This document shows positions 1 to 6,097 of a stretch of DNA of 15,247 nucleotides, one piece after another (position 1 is the stretch's first letter; every line of letters begins with the position of its first letter). The translations under genes and the position numbers were made by a program. The notes under the pieces were generated by a model. The model did not search any database and had not been told where the DNA came from. It saw only the letters and a program-made list of their open reading frames with translations. The stretch comes from Alphaproteobacteria bacterium (GTDB lineage: Bacteria; Pseudomonadota; Alphaproteobacteria; Puniceispirillales; UBA1172), in the NCBI GenBank assembly GCA_021296375.1, contig JAGWAQ010000051.1, positions 1 to 15,247 of the forward strand. Reading direction: 5' to 3'.

Positions 1-90
1 GACCATGGTTGGCAGGTCGAATTCTATTGACTTCTCCTGAAGCATAACGCAAAACAAAATTGTATACAACTTGTATTTATAGGATATGCC
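1..90. other. Left-edge intergenic sequence
   Basis: Frame 1 reads DHGWQVEFY then TGA at 28-30, and other frames also close by position 47. Positions 1-30 might therefore be the tail of an upstream gene, but this cannot be decided from so few codons. The rest is AT-rich leader with the palindrome at 57-72 and the AGGA ribosome-binding site at 81-84. Confidence 0.3.
57..72. promoter_or_regulatory. Palindromic operator candidate upstream of the MttB-family gene
   Basis: The core TTGTATACAA (60-69) is a perfect 10-bp palindrome. It extends to a 16-bp element with one mismatched pair (A59/C70). It lies 18-34 bases before the ATG at 91, where a repressor would block transcription. The shape TNGTATACNA resembles operators of GntR-family (FCD/HutC-like) regulators, which often control amine and organic-acid catabolism. 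No regulator gene is in the window, so the family assignment is inference. A TTGACT hexamer at 27-32 could be a -35 box, but no well-spaced -10 box follows it. Confidence 0.42.
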
Positions 91-1644
91 ATGTCCGATG
101 ATATTGATCTGAAAGCTCGCCGCGGGGGCCGTGGCGAACGCCGCGCGCTCCGCACCAGGACGTCTGATGCCATGCTGCCGAACCTGAAGCGCAACATGCC
201 GCTGGTGGAGCCGCTCAGCCCGGAAGAGATCGAGAAGATTGACGACGCCTCGATGAGCATCCTTGAAGACGTCGGGGTGGTGTTCCGTGATGACATTGCG
301 CTTGAAGACTGGACGCGCGCCGGCGCCAAGGTTGAGGGCGATCTCGTCAAGCTTGACCGCGGCCTCGTGCGGGAGCTGATCAAATCCATCCCGTCGGACA
401 TCACCTACCATGCCCGCAATCCGGAAAAATCCGTTGGCATTGGCGGCATCAATTCGATCTTTGTGCCGATGACCGGCGCCCCTTACCTGCGTGATCTGGA
501 TGACGAGCGCCGCAACCCGACGCTCGATGACCTCGCCAATTTCCACAAACTCTCGCATATGCTGCCGGGGCTGCATTCCTCCGCCCACCATATCGTTGAG
601 CCGATGGACCACCCCGTGTCCCACCGCCATTTGCGCATCACCTATTCGTCGATGAAGCATTCCGACAAGACCTTCATGGGGATGACCACCTCCGGCAAAA
701 ACGCCGAGGATGTGCTGGATATGTGCGGGATTCTGTTCGGCGAGGGGTTCATGGAAGACCATGCCGTCGTGACAGGCAATTGCAACGGCAACTCGCCGCT
801 TGTCTGGGATGAAACCATGCTGAGCGCGATGCGCGCCTTCAACAAGCGCAACCAGCCGGTGCTTTGCTCACCCTTCGTGCTGGGCGGCGCCAACACCCCC
901 GCCTCGACGGTTCCTGCCGTCGCGCAATTGAACGCCGAAGCGCTGTCCGCCCTCGCCTATACCCAGGTGGTGCGGAAAGGTTGCCCGGCGATTTACGGCC
1001 ATTACCTGTCCACCGTGTCGATGCAATCCGGCGCGCCGATGGCAGGCACACCCGAGATCAGCCTGATGAATTACATGATCGGCCAGATGGCGCGGTTCTA
1101 TGATGTGCCATGGCGCACCTCGAACACCCTTGGCGGCGCCAAAACGCTGGATGCCCAGGCCGGGTATGAAAGCGCCACGACATTGATGGCGGTGGTGCTG
1201 TCGGGGGCCAATTACATCTGGCATTCGGCAGGCTGGAACGAAGCCGGCATGCATTGCTCAACGGCGAAATTCGTCATTGATGCCGAACAATGCGCCATGG
1301 CCTATCGCATGATGGAAGGCCTGAAATGGGATGACTTTGACGAAGCCCTGGCGGCGGTGCGGGACATTGGCCCCGGCGGCCATTACCTCGGCCACCCCCA
1401 TACCCAGGCGAATTTCCAGGAAGCGTTCTTCATGCCGACGCTGTTCGACAACAATTCCTACGAGCAATGGGTCGCCGAAGGGTCAAAAGACGCGACCACC
1501 CGCGGGCTGGAAAAAGCCCGCAAGCTGCTGAGTGATTATCAAGAGCCCAAACTGGATGACGGCGTTAATGAAGCCTTGCTGGAGTACATCGCCAGACGGG
1601 AACGTGAAATCCCCGCCGAAGATGCGCTCAACACCGAGTATTAA
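91..1644 (+). CDS. Non-pyrrolysine MttB-family (trimethylamine:corrinoid methyltransferase-like) protein
   Basis: The 517-residue product matches the MttB superfamily (COG5598), whose members move a methyl group from a quaternary or tertiary amine to a corrinoid protein in the cytoplasm. Family-like stretches include the YLRDLDDERRNPTLDD region (about 132-147), NGNSPLVWDETML (232-244) and GGAKTLDAQAGYES (348-361). The last lies, in my judgement, near the stretch that carries pyrrolysine in true MttB. There is no in-frame TAG, so this is a non-Pyl paralogue. Characterised non-Pyl members demethylate glycine betaine, proline betaine or carnitine, and the substrate here cannot be read from sequence. 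The ATG at 91 follows AGGA (81-84) at good spacing. The basic N-terminus (RRGGRGERRALRTR) is typical of the aerobic branch. No corrinoid protein or reactivase gene is in view. Its stop overlaps that of the convergent FAD oxidoreductase. Confidence 0.88.
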   Translation: MSDDIDLKARRGGRGERRALRTRTSDAMLPNLKRNMPLVEPLSPEEIEKIDDASMSILEDVGVVFRDDIALEDWTRAGAKVEGDLVKLDRGLVRELIKSIPSDITYHARNPEKSVGIGGINSIFVPMTGAPYLRDLDDERRNPTLDDLANFHKLSHMLPGLHSSAHHIVEPMDHPVSHRHLRITYSSMKHSDKTFMGMTTSGKNAEDVLDMCGILFGEGFMEDHAVVTGNCNGNSPLVWDETMLSAMRAFNKRNQPVLCSPFVLGGANTPASTVPAVAQLNAEALSALAYTQVVRKGCPAIYGHYLSTVSMQSGAPMAGTPEISLMNYMIGQMARFYDVPWRTSNTLGGAKTLDAQAGYESATTLMAVVLSGANYIWHSAGWNEAGMHCSTAKFVIDAEQCAMAYRMMEGLKWDDFDEALAAVRDIGPGGHYLGHPHTQANFQEAFFMPTLFDNNSYEQWVAEGSKDATTRGLEKARKLLSDYQEPKLDDGVNEALLEYIARREREIPAEDALNTEY

Positions 1645-2855
1645 ATCACCGCTTTTTCGACAAACGGCGTCATGCTGCGGATGCGATCAAACCCGAGAGG
1701 GCTGAGGTCAAGGCTGCGGAATTCCCCATAGGTCAGCAGTTCCGACGCGCCGCGCCCCATGGCTGGCGATTGCTGGAACCCGTGGCCTGAAAAGCCATTG
1801 ACGAAGATGAAATTATCCAGCTCGTCATGCGGCCCGATAATGGCGTTCTGGTCAAGGGTATTGAAAGCGTAATGCCCGACCCAGGAATTCATCACCTTAA
1901 CCGCTTCAAACGCCGGCACGCGATTGGCAATAGCGGGCCAGAGCTTGTCTTGCCAGATGCTGTCATCAAGATAGAAATCATCAAATTCCACCGCCGGGTC
2001 AACTTCCGGCGGGCAGCCGCAAAGATAGTACTGGCCATCGGTCCGCATATGGACGCCAGAGGGGTCAATCGTCAGGGGCAGGTCCCGCGGCAGTGGTTCC
2101 GCGGCGTCAAAAATAAACGTATACCGGCGGCGGGGTTCAATCGGCAGGTCAATCCCGGCCATGGCGGCGGTGCGCGCGCCGCGCGGGCCGGTGGCATTGA
2201 CAACCTTGCCGGCGGTGATGACATCGCCCGACGCCAGGGTCACGCTGTCGACACGATTGGCCGTGGTCTGGATCGACACCACCTCACCCTGCAGGTATTC
2301 AACGCCGTTCTGGCGGGCCTTGCGCTTCCACCAGTCAAACAGGGAATTGCCGTCAAAATAGCCTTCGTCCTTGGTGTTGATGGACCCGAGGATAATGTCA
2401 TCGAGTTGGTAGAACGGGTATTCCGCGGCGATCTCATCCGCCGTCATGATGCGGGTGCCGGCACCAAGGGACGTCTGGAGCTTTTGGTTTTCGATCAGAA
2501 TATCGGCAAACTGCTGATTATCGGCAAGGTAGAGATAGCCGAAATTCTGCAGGGTGATCTCAGGCACCTCCGGGTCATCATGCATGAAACTGCGGAAGTT
2601 TTTGATGAATTCCGCGCCAAATTGCGAGATTTTGATATTGATCTCGTTCGAGAACTGCTGGCGAATGCAGGAATTGGTGTGGGCGGTTGAGGTGAACTCA
2701 TAGGACGGGTCACGCTCAATCACCAGGATAGAGCCGTCAAAGTCAGGGTTGTCGGAGGTGAACCAGGCGACGGATGATCCCACCATGGCGCCGCCGATGA
2801 TGACAACATCATAATGTTTTTTCTGCGCTTCAGATGCAAAACCCAAATAAGACAT
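1641..2855 (-). CDS. FAD-dependent oxidoreductase, DAO family (sarcosine/dimethylglycine oxidase-like)
   Basis: A 404-residue single-domain flavoprotein of the D-amino-acid-oxidase fold. Near the N-terminus, DVVIIGGAMVGSSVAW (16-31) is the dinucleotide-binding loop, with Ala in the usual third-Gly position. LVIERD (44-49) supplies the acidic residue that binds the adenine ribose. The C-terminal NGFSGHGFQQSPAMGR motif is the second FAD-contacting segment of this family. Relatives oxidise N-methylated amino acids and other secondary or tertiary amines. Pairing with the MttB-type gene suggests sequential demethylation of a methylated amine, which is inference. Start choice: ATG at 2853-2855 follows GGAGGTGATC directly. 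The in-frame GTG at 2859-2861 overlaps that Shine-Dalgarno sequence and is unlikely to be used. The gene has its own candidate promoter and converges on the MttB gene with a 4-base overlap. Confidence 0.87.
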   Translation of the reverse strand: MSYLGFASEAQKKHYDVVIIGGAMVGSSVAWFTSDNPDFDGSILVIERDPSYEFTSTAHTNSCIRQQFSNEINIKISQFGAEFIKNFRSFMHDDPEVPEITLQNFGYLYLADNQQFADILIENQKLQTSLGAGTRIMTADEIAAEYPFYQLDDIILGSINTKDEGYFDGNSLFDWWKRKARQNGVEYLQGEVVSIQTTANRVDSVTLASGDVITAGKVVNATGPRGARTAAMAGIDLPIEPRRRYTFIFDAAEPLPRDLPLTIDPSGVHMRTDGQYYLCGCPPEVDPAVEFDDFYLDDSIWQDKLWPAIANRVPAFEAVKVMNSWVGHYAFNTLDQNAIIGPHDELDNFIFVNGFSGHGFQQSPAMGRGASELLTYGEFRSLDLSPLGFDRIRSMTPFVEKAVI

Positions 2856-2865
2856 GATCACCTCC
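2856..2865 (-). promoter_or_regulatory. Near-perfect Shine-Dalgarno sequence of the FAD oxidoreductase
   Basis: Read on the minus strand, GGAGGTGATC is followed at once by ATG. This is a full 10-base complement to the conserved 3' end of 16S rRNA and decides the start at 2855 rather than the overlapping GTG at 2861. Such an extended match suggests strong translation. The adjacent inverted repeat shares the first bases of this site. Confidence 0.8.
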
Positions 2866-2886
2866 CTGAACCACTCTAGGTTCAGG
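2865..2886 (-). promoter_or_regulatory. 8-bp inverted repeat touching the Shine-Dalgarno of the oxidoreductase gene
   Basis: CCTGAACC (2865-2872) and GGTTCAGG (2879-2886) are perfect inverted arms separated by six bases. On the minus strand the downstream arm runs into the GGGAGG ribosome-binding site. The predicted transcription start falls near the upstream arm. The element could therefore be a repressor operator over the start point, or an RNA hairpin affecting ribosome access. The arms are seen directly; the function is inference. Confidence 0.5.
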
Positions 2887-2891
2887 AATAA

Positions 2892-2919
2892 ATTAAATTT
2901 GACCAGAAAACCATCTCAA
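2892..2919 (-). promoter_or_regulatory. Candidate sigma-70 promoter for the oxidoreductase gene
   Basis: On the minus strand TTGAGA (2919-2914) and TTTAAT (2897-2892) are separated by 16 bases. Each is close to consensus, and the region is AT-rich against a GC-rich background. The predicted start, around 2885, overlaps the inverted repeat. This is pattern evidence only. Confidence 0.35.
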
Positions 2920-2921
2920 AA

Positions 2922-2936
2922 GATCAGCATCTGATC
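2922..2936 (-). terminator. Candidate short terminator hairpin downstream of the FecR-domain gene
   Basis: GATCAG-ATG-CTGATC forms a 6-bp stem with a 3-base loop and is followed on the minus strand by TTTT. It lies 65-79 bases past the FecR-protein stop and just before the candidate promoter of the next gene. The stem is AT-containing and the T-tract short, so termination may be weak or may also use the GC-rich repeat at 2949-2992. Confidence 0.33.
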
Positions 2937-2954
2937 AAATGATATAATGGCCCC

Positions 2955-3000
2955 GATCACGGGCCCTGATCACGGGGCCTGATCACGGGGCCTGATGACG
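2955..3000. repeat. 13-bp tandem repeat, about 3.5 copies, GATCACGGGGCCT
   Basis: Units start at 2955 (GATCACGGGCCCT), 2968 and 2981 (both GATCACGGGGCCT), and a diverged partial copy GATGACG starts at 2994, abutting the FecR-protein stop at 3001. GGCCCCG at 2949-2955 can pair with CGGGGCC at 2973-2979 or 2986-2992, so the array can fold into alternative GC-rich hairpins. It may serve as part of the terminator. Each full unit carries one GATC methylation-type site. The copies are seen directly. Confidence 0.85.
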
Positions 3001-4653
3001 TTAGTCTTGCGTGCCTTTGGCGTAATGGGTGCCGCTGATGGCGTGTTGGGTGTAATAGGGGCTGGCGCTGTGGTCGACTTCCTCAACAAAGATATGCGCG
3101 CCGCCCAACGTGCCATCAATAGCGTTACCGCCGGAAGCGATCGAGCCGATGCTGGCGTTCATCCGCACAATCGCCGAATGGTCCGGGTTGCTGTCGGTCA
3201 GGTTAACGCTGGTCACCTGCACGTCTTCAAAAGACTCGTTCATGTTGAGCAGGCCATTGCCGTTTTCATCATTATGGCCCGACGCCGCGCGGGTGTTGTT
3301 GGGGGGATCAGCAGCGTCAAACACCGCGCCCTTCAGAACGGTGCTGTTCAGCCCCGCGCGAACATCGAGCGAAAAGCTGTTGTCCATGCTATCGTCATAG
3401 GACCGGCCGCCCAGCACCACGTCATAAACCGACAGCGAACCGCTGACCACGAGCGAGTCGTAATTGACGGTCATGGAATAATCAGCGGTGCCTGACCCCG
3501 TGCCCTCGCCAGCCTGGGTCAAGGCAAGACCTGTTTTCCCGAAGCTGACGGAACCGGCGTAAACATCAGAGATCAGCCCGGCGTATTCCCCGGGGCTGGA
3601 GGCGTTGCCGAGCACTTCCACGCCATTGACGTAACGAACATCGGCCCATTTCGGCTCACCACCACTAAGGGCAAATTGCACCAGCTGGGCGTCCACATTG
3701 ACCCCCTGGTTGTTTTCCGCGGTCAGAAGTTCGGGGTCAATATTGCTGGCCAGCAAGAGGTTTTCATTGGCCAGGAACAGGCGGCTCAACTCCGCTGTGT
3801 CAATCGTGCCATCACCCTTGCCGCCAAGCGCAAGATTGACCGCCGTCACCACTTCTTCAAGGGTCGAGGCACTTTCAATCACCGCCTGAACTTCTTCCGC
3901 CGTCAGGGGTTCAGCTTCTGCCGCTTGCTGGTCATCGCCAACAGAGCCGCCCGCGGTGTCCTGCTGGGTTTGCACCGGCGCGATGAATTCCACCGCCGCC
4001 ACGATGGCGTCAATATCCGCCGCCGAAAGCTGCACAGGGTCGCTCGGGAGGCCCGCAGGGGAAATGCTCATCCCCCAACCTGACGTGAAAATATCAACCG
4101 GTTCCGGCTCTGTCGGGGTGGCCACCGCGATGGCGCCGGACAACAGCACAACATCTGACGAGCCATCAGCCCGAACCCGCCCCGCCACACTGGTGCCGCG
4201 AATCGAAGCCGTGGCGTTCGGCAATTTCAACTTCATGGCGTCAGGATTGGATTTGGACACTTTGCCGGAAATAAACTTGAACGCGCCTTTTGTCACCGTC
4301 GCGGTGAGCGAGCTTTCAAGGCCAGCGGCGGGATCATAGACAAATTCATCAAACACGATGGCGCTGTCAGGCCCGATGGTAAAAACCGTTTGGTCCTTCA
4401 GCAAAATCTGGAGATTTGAATCCGCGCCGGTGATGATCTCGTCGTTAAGGTAAATCGGATCACCGGTATCGCCTTCGCGCCCGATCAGATCACCAGCGGG
4501 ATCAGTGTAATTGATGGTCACCGGAGCGGTGGTGACGGCGATCACTCCGCTGACCGGGCGAATGTTCTGCGCCAGGGCTGCTGAAGGGATGCTCGATGCC
4601 ATCACCAGCGACAGTGCCGCCACAAGATTTGCCCATGTTTTAACTGAAAGCAT
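3001..4653 (-). CDS. Secreted FecR-domain protein with EF-hand-type calcium loop
   Basis: A 550-residue protein. Residues 1-29 are a Sec signal peptide (cleavage probably after ALA-29). There is no cysteine at the cleavage site, so it is not a lipoprotein. Residues about 50-185 match the FecR fold: YLNDEIITGADSNLQILLKD, then TVFTIGPDSAIVFDEFVYDP, then ATASIRGT. This domain occurs in many exported proteins and does not by itself mean iron-sigma signalling: there is no anti-sigma helix or transmembrane segment. Residues 205-310 are helical and include a degenerate EF-like loop (277-288). Residues 355-550 are beta-rich with a canonical EF loop, DENGNGLLNMNE (462-473). The gene is divergent from the TPR/barrel gene over 77 bases, suggesting joint function. 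It is possibly cargo or a partner of that barrel. Function is otherwise unknown. Confidence 0.78.
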   Translation of the reverse strand: MLSVKTWANLVAALSLVMASSIPSAALAQNIRPVSGVIAVTTAPVTINYTDPAGDLIGREGDTGDPIYLNDEIITGADSNLQILLKDQTVFTIGPDSAIVFDEFVYDPAAGLESSLTATVTKGAFKFISGKVSKSNPDAMKLKLPNATASIRGTSVAGRVRADGSSDVVLLSGAIAVATPTEPEPVDIFTSGWGMSISPAGLPSDPVQLSAADIDAIVAAVEFIAPVQTQQDTAGGSVGDDQQAAEAEPLTAEEVQAVIESASTLEEVVTAVNLALGGKGDGTIDTAELSRLFLANENLLLASNIDPELLTAENNQGVNVDAQLVQFALSGGEPKWADVRYVNGVEVLGNASSPGEYAGLISDVYAGSVSFGKTGLALTQAGEGTGSGTADYSMTVNYDSLVVSGSLSVYDVVLGGRSYDDSMDNSFSLDVRAGLNSTVLKGAVFDAADPPNNTRAASGHNDENGNGLLNMNESFEDVQVTSVNLTDSNPDHSAIVRMNASIGSIASGGNAIDGTLGGAHIFVEEVDHSASPYYTQHAISGTHYAKGTQD

Positions 4654-4730
4654 AGTAGGTGATCCTAATAAATATATTTACATATTAACGTAATGTTATA
4701 CAAAGATTGGGATGAATTTAAACCGGAATT
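4654..4730. promoter_or_regulatory. AT-rich divergent promoter region between the FecR-protein and TPR/barrel genes
   Basis: This 77-base spacer is much richer in A and T than its flanks and is the only space for both promoters. A TATACA at 4697-4702 is a possible -10 box for the plus-strand gene, but the nearest -35-like TTTACA (4677-4682) is only 14 bases away, so no promoter is assigned. The minus-strand gene has a weak AGGA about 10 bases before its ATG. Shared control of the two genes is inferred from the arrangement. Confidence 0.35.
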
Positions 4731-5564
4731 ATGGATAAGCCGATGACCCGTTCGGGTAAATCACGTGCAAGACTGATCCGCTCAAGCGCAATCGTGGCGC
4801 TGGTTTCGGCTGTTCTGGTGGTGCCGCCTGCCGTCGCCGCGGGGGACGATGGCAACCTTGAAGACCAGTATTTTGAAGCTGTTTTTGCCGACCCCACCAA
4901 TTTGATCCTGAATTTTAAGCTGGCGGGCGCGCAACTTGAGAACGGCAACATCAAGGGCGCGATTGGCACGCTTGAACGTGTCCTGACGTTGTCGCCGGGC
5001 AATAATCAGGCGCAATTTCTCATCGCCTCTGCCCATTTGCAGATCGGCAATACCGCTGAAGCGCGGCGCATGTTCACCGTTTTGATCGAAAATCCCGACG
5101 CCAGTGACGTTGAGGTCGCCCAGGCGCGCGCCACCCTTGCGGGGCTGGACCAGCAAAGCCGTTTGTTCAATGTTTCAGGCTCGGTATCCGCCGGTGCTGG
5201 CCTTGCGGATAACCCTGAAGGCGGCTCACAAGGCAACCTGTCGCAAGTGTCGGGCAGCATTGTCACCAGCAGCGCAAGCTTTACCAAACGTGCCTTGACG
5301 GAAGAGTTTGTCACCGCTGGCGCCAATATCAATCTTCAGCGCAAGCTCGAATCCCAAAATGACCAAAGCCTGATGATCAGCCTGTCGACCTCGACCAAGG
5401 ATTTCGCCCATTACCATGCTGGCGATCTGGCCACCGTCGGGCTGTCGGCGCGTTACCTACGCGGTGTCGAAAGCCAGTTCGGCAAAGGCATGCTGAACAC
5501 CAGCATTTCCACCAGCCGTGTCCATATTGACGACAAGCATTACCTGAAGCCAGACGATTTATGA
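4731..5564 (+). CDS. TPR/outer-membrane barrel protein, Slam (DUF560)-like; N-terminal part, frameshifted
   Basis: The first 277 residues of a Slam-like protein. Residues 1-37 form a Sec signal peptide (RRSSAIVALVSAVLV-type core, cleavage near AVAA). Residues 44-140 form about three TPR-like helical hairpins (e.g. ANFKLA..LENGNIKGAIGTLERVLTLSPGN and the following HLQIGNTAEARRMF). From about 145 on, amphipathic beta strands begin an outer-membrane barrel. The frame ends at a TGA (5562-5564) in mid-barrel. The next frame continues the same kind of sequence, so this is one gene broken by one extra base. Slam proteins move surface lipoproteins or secreted beta-barrel cargo across the outer membrane; homology at that level is my reading, not proven. 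Start: ATG 4731 has a poor Shine-Dalgarno; ATG 4743 is a reasonable alternative and keeps the signal peptide. Confidence 0.7.
   Translation: MDKPMTRSGKSRARLIRSSAIVALVSAVLVVPPAVAAGDDGNLEDQYFEAVFADPTNLILNFKLAGAQLENGNIKGAIGTLERVLTLSPGNNQAQFLIASAHLQIGNTAEARRMFTVLIENPDASDVEVAQARATLAGLDQQSRLFNVSGSVSAGAGLADNPEGGSQGNLSQVSGSIVTSSASFTKRALTEEFVTAGANINLQRKLESQNDQSLMISLSTSTKDFAHYHAGDLATVGLSARYLRGVESQFGKGMLNTSISTSRVHIDDKHYLKPDDL
5557..5564 (+). other. Frameshift point in the Slam-like gene
   Basis: Reading GAC-GAT-TTA-TGA gives a stop. Removing one T from the TTT run gives GAC-GAT-TAT-GAC-CGC-TGG-AAC, which joins the upstream frame (KPDD) to the downstream frame (YDRWNANVNVGVN) without loss. Over 4731-6060 the corrected gene is exactly 443 codons including the stop. 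The error may lie in the sequence or in the gene. Confidence 0.75.
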
Positions 5565-6060
5565 CCGCTGGAACGCCAATGTGAACGTCGGGGTCAACCG
5601 CTCTGTGTTCAAAAAGAGTTTTTCTGAAAGCACGTCGCTGAAAACCGCCCGTAACACCTCGGCGGGGCTGCGGCTGGCCCGGGCGTTCAAGAATGTTCAA
5701 CTCGGCGGCAAATACAATTTCACCAGCAGCATGGCCACCGCCAAATTCAATTCAAAGAAAACCCAATCCGTCGGTGTCTTTGCCTCCACCAACCTTATCC
5801 CCGGCATCACCACCCTGGGGCTTGACGTCAGCCATGCCGATCACAAGGAAGCGGAAGTGATTTATGGCGAGGAAAAGCGCCGTGATCGCAACCAGTCGGT
5901 GAGCCTGAATTATGTGTTGGGCCTGTCCAGCCTGAACGCGCCTGTTGGCAACGAAGCGCGGGTGAGTATCGCCAGCAAATACGGCAAGACCAAATCCAAC
6001 ATTGCCAATTTCACCAAATATTCCGGTGAAGTCTCGATGAATTTCATCAAGCCCTTCTAG
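5563..6060 (+). pseudogene. C-terminal barrel part of the Slam-like protein, in the shifted frame
   Basis: The 165 residues from DRWNANVNVGVNRS onward, in the +1 frame relative to the first part. They alternate polar and hydrophobic residues in strands separated by short turns, as in outer-membrane barrels. They end in MNFIKPF, whose terminal Phe fits the beta-barrel assembly signal. There is no signal peptide, and the only early start (GTG at 5581) has no clear ribosome-binding site. This stretch would therefore be useless alone and is best read as the second half of the gene at 4731. If the extra base is a sequencing or assembly error, the whole locus is one intact 442-residue gene. The 37-base gap to the convergent dehydrogenase gene shows no clear terminator. 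Confidence 0.68.
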
Positions 6061-6097
6061 CGGCTTTTGGCATTGGGCCGCCCGTGATCTTCATCAC

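Noticed and set aside
91..1644. Pyrrolysine-containing true MttB
   Set aside because: There is no in-frame TAG. The frame is read through entirely by sense codons, and no pyl genes are visible.
1827..2690. Plus-strand 287-codon open frame
   Set aside because: It lies wholly opposite the FAD oxidoreductase gene, has a low-complexity Arg/Gly/His-rich product and no family motifs. The other strand has clear FAD-binding motifs.
2856..2861. GTG at 2859-2861 as the start of the FAD oxidoreductase
   Set aside because: It overlaps the Shine-Dalgarno sequence that is ideally spaced for the ATG at 2853-2855.
2955..3000. Possible CRISPR array
   Set aside because: The units are 13 bp and directly adjacent with no spacers, and no cas gene is near. 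It is a simple tandem repeat.
3001..4653. FecR anti-sigma regulator of an iron-uptake sigma factor
   Set aside because: There is no N-terminal anti-sigma domain, no inner-membrane helix after the signal peptide, and no FecI-like or TonB-receptor gene nearby. Only the FecR-fold region is shared.
5557..5566. Programmed +1 frameshift like that of prfB
   Set aside because: The UGA C stop context fits, but there is no internal Shine-Dalgarno three bases upstream, and the P-site codon UUA would re-pair poorly after slipping.
6061..6097. Terminator between the barrel and dehydrogenase genes
   Set aside because: Only a 4-bp CGGC/GCCG pairing is present and there is no T-tract.
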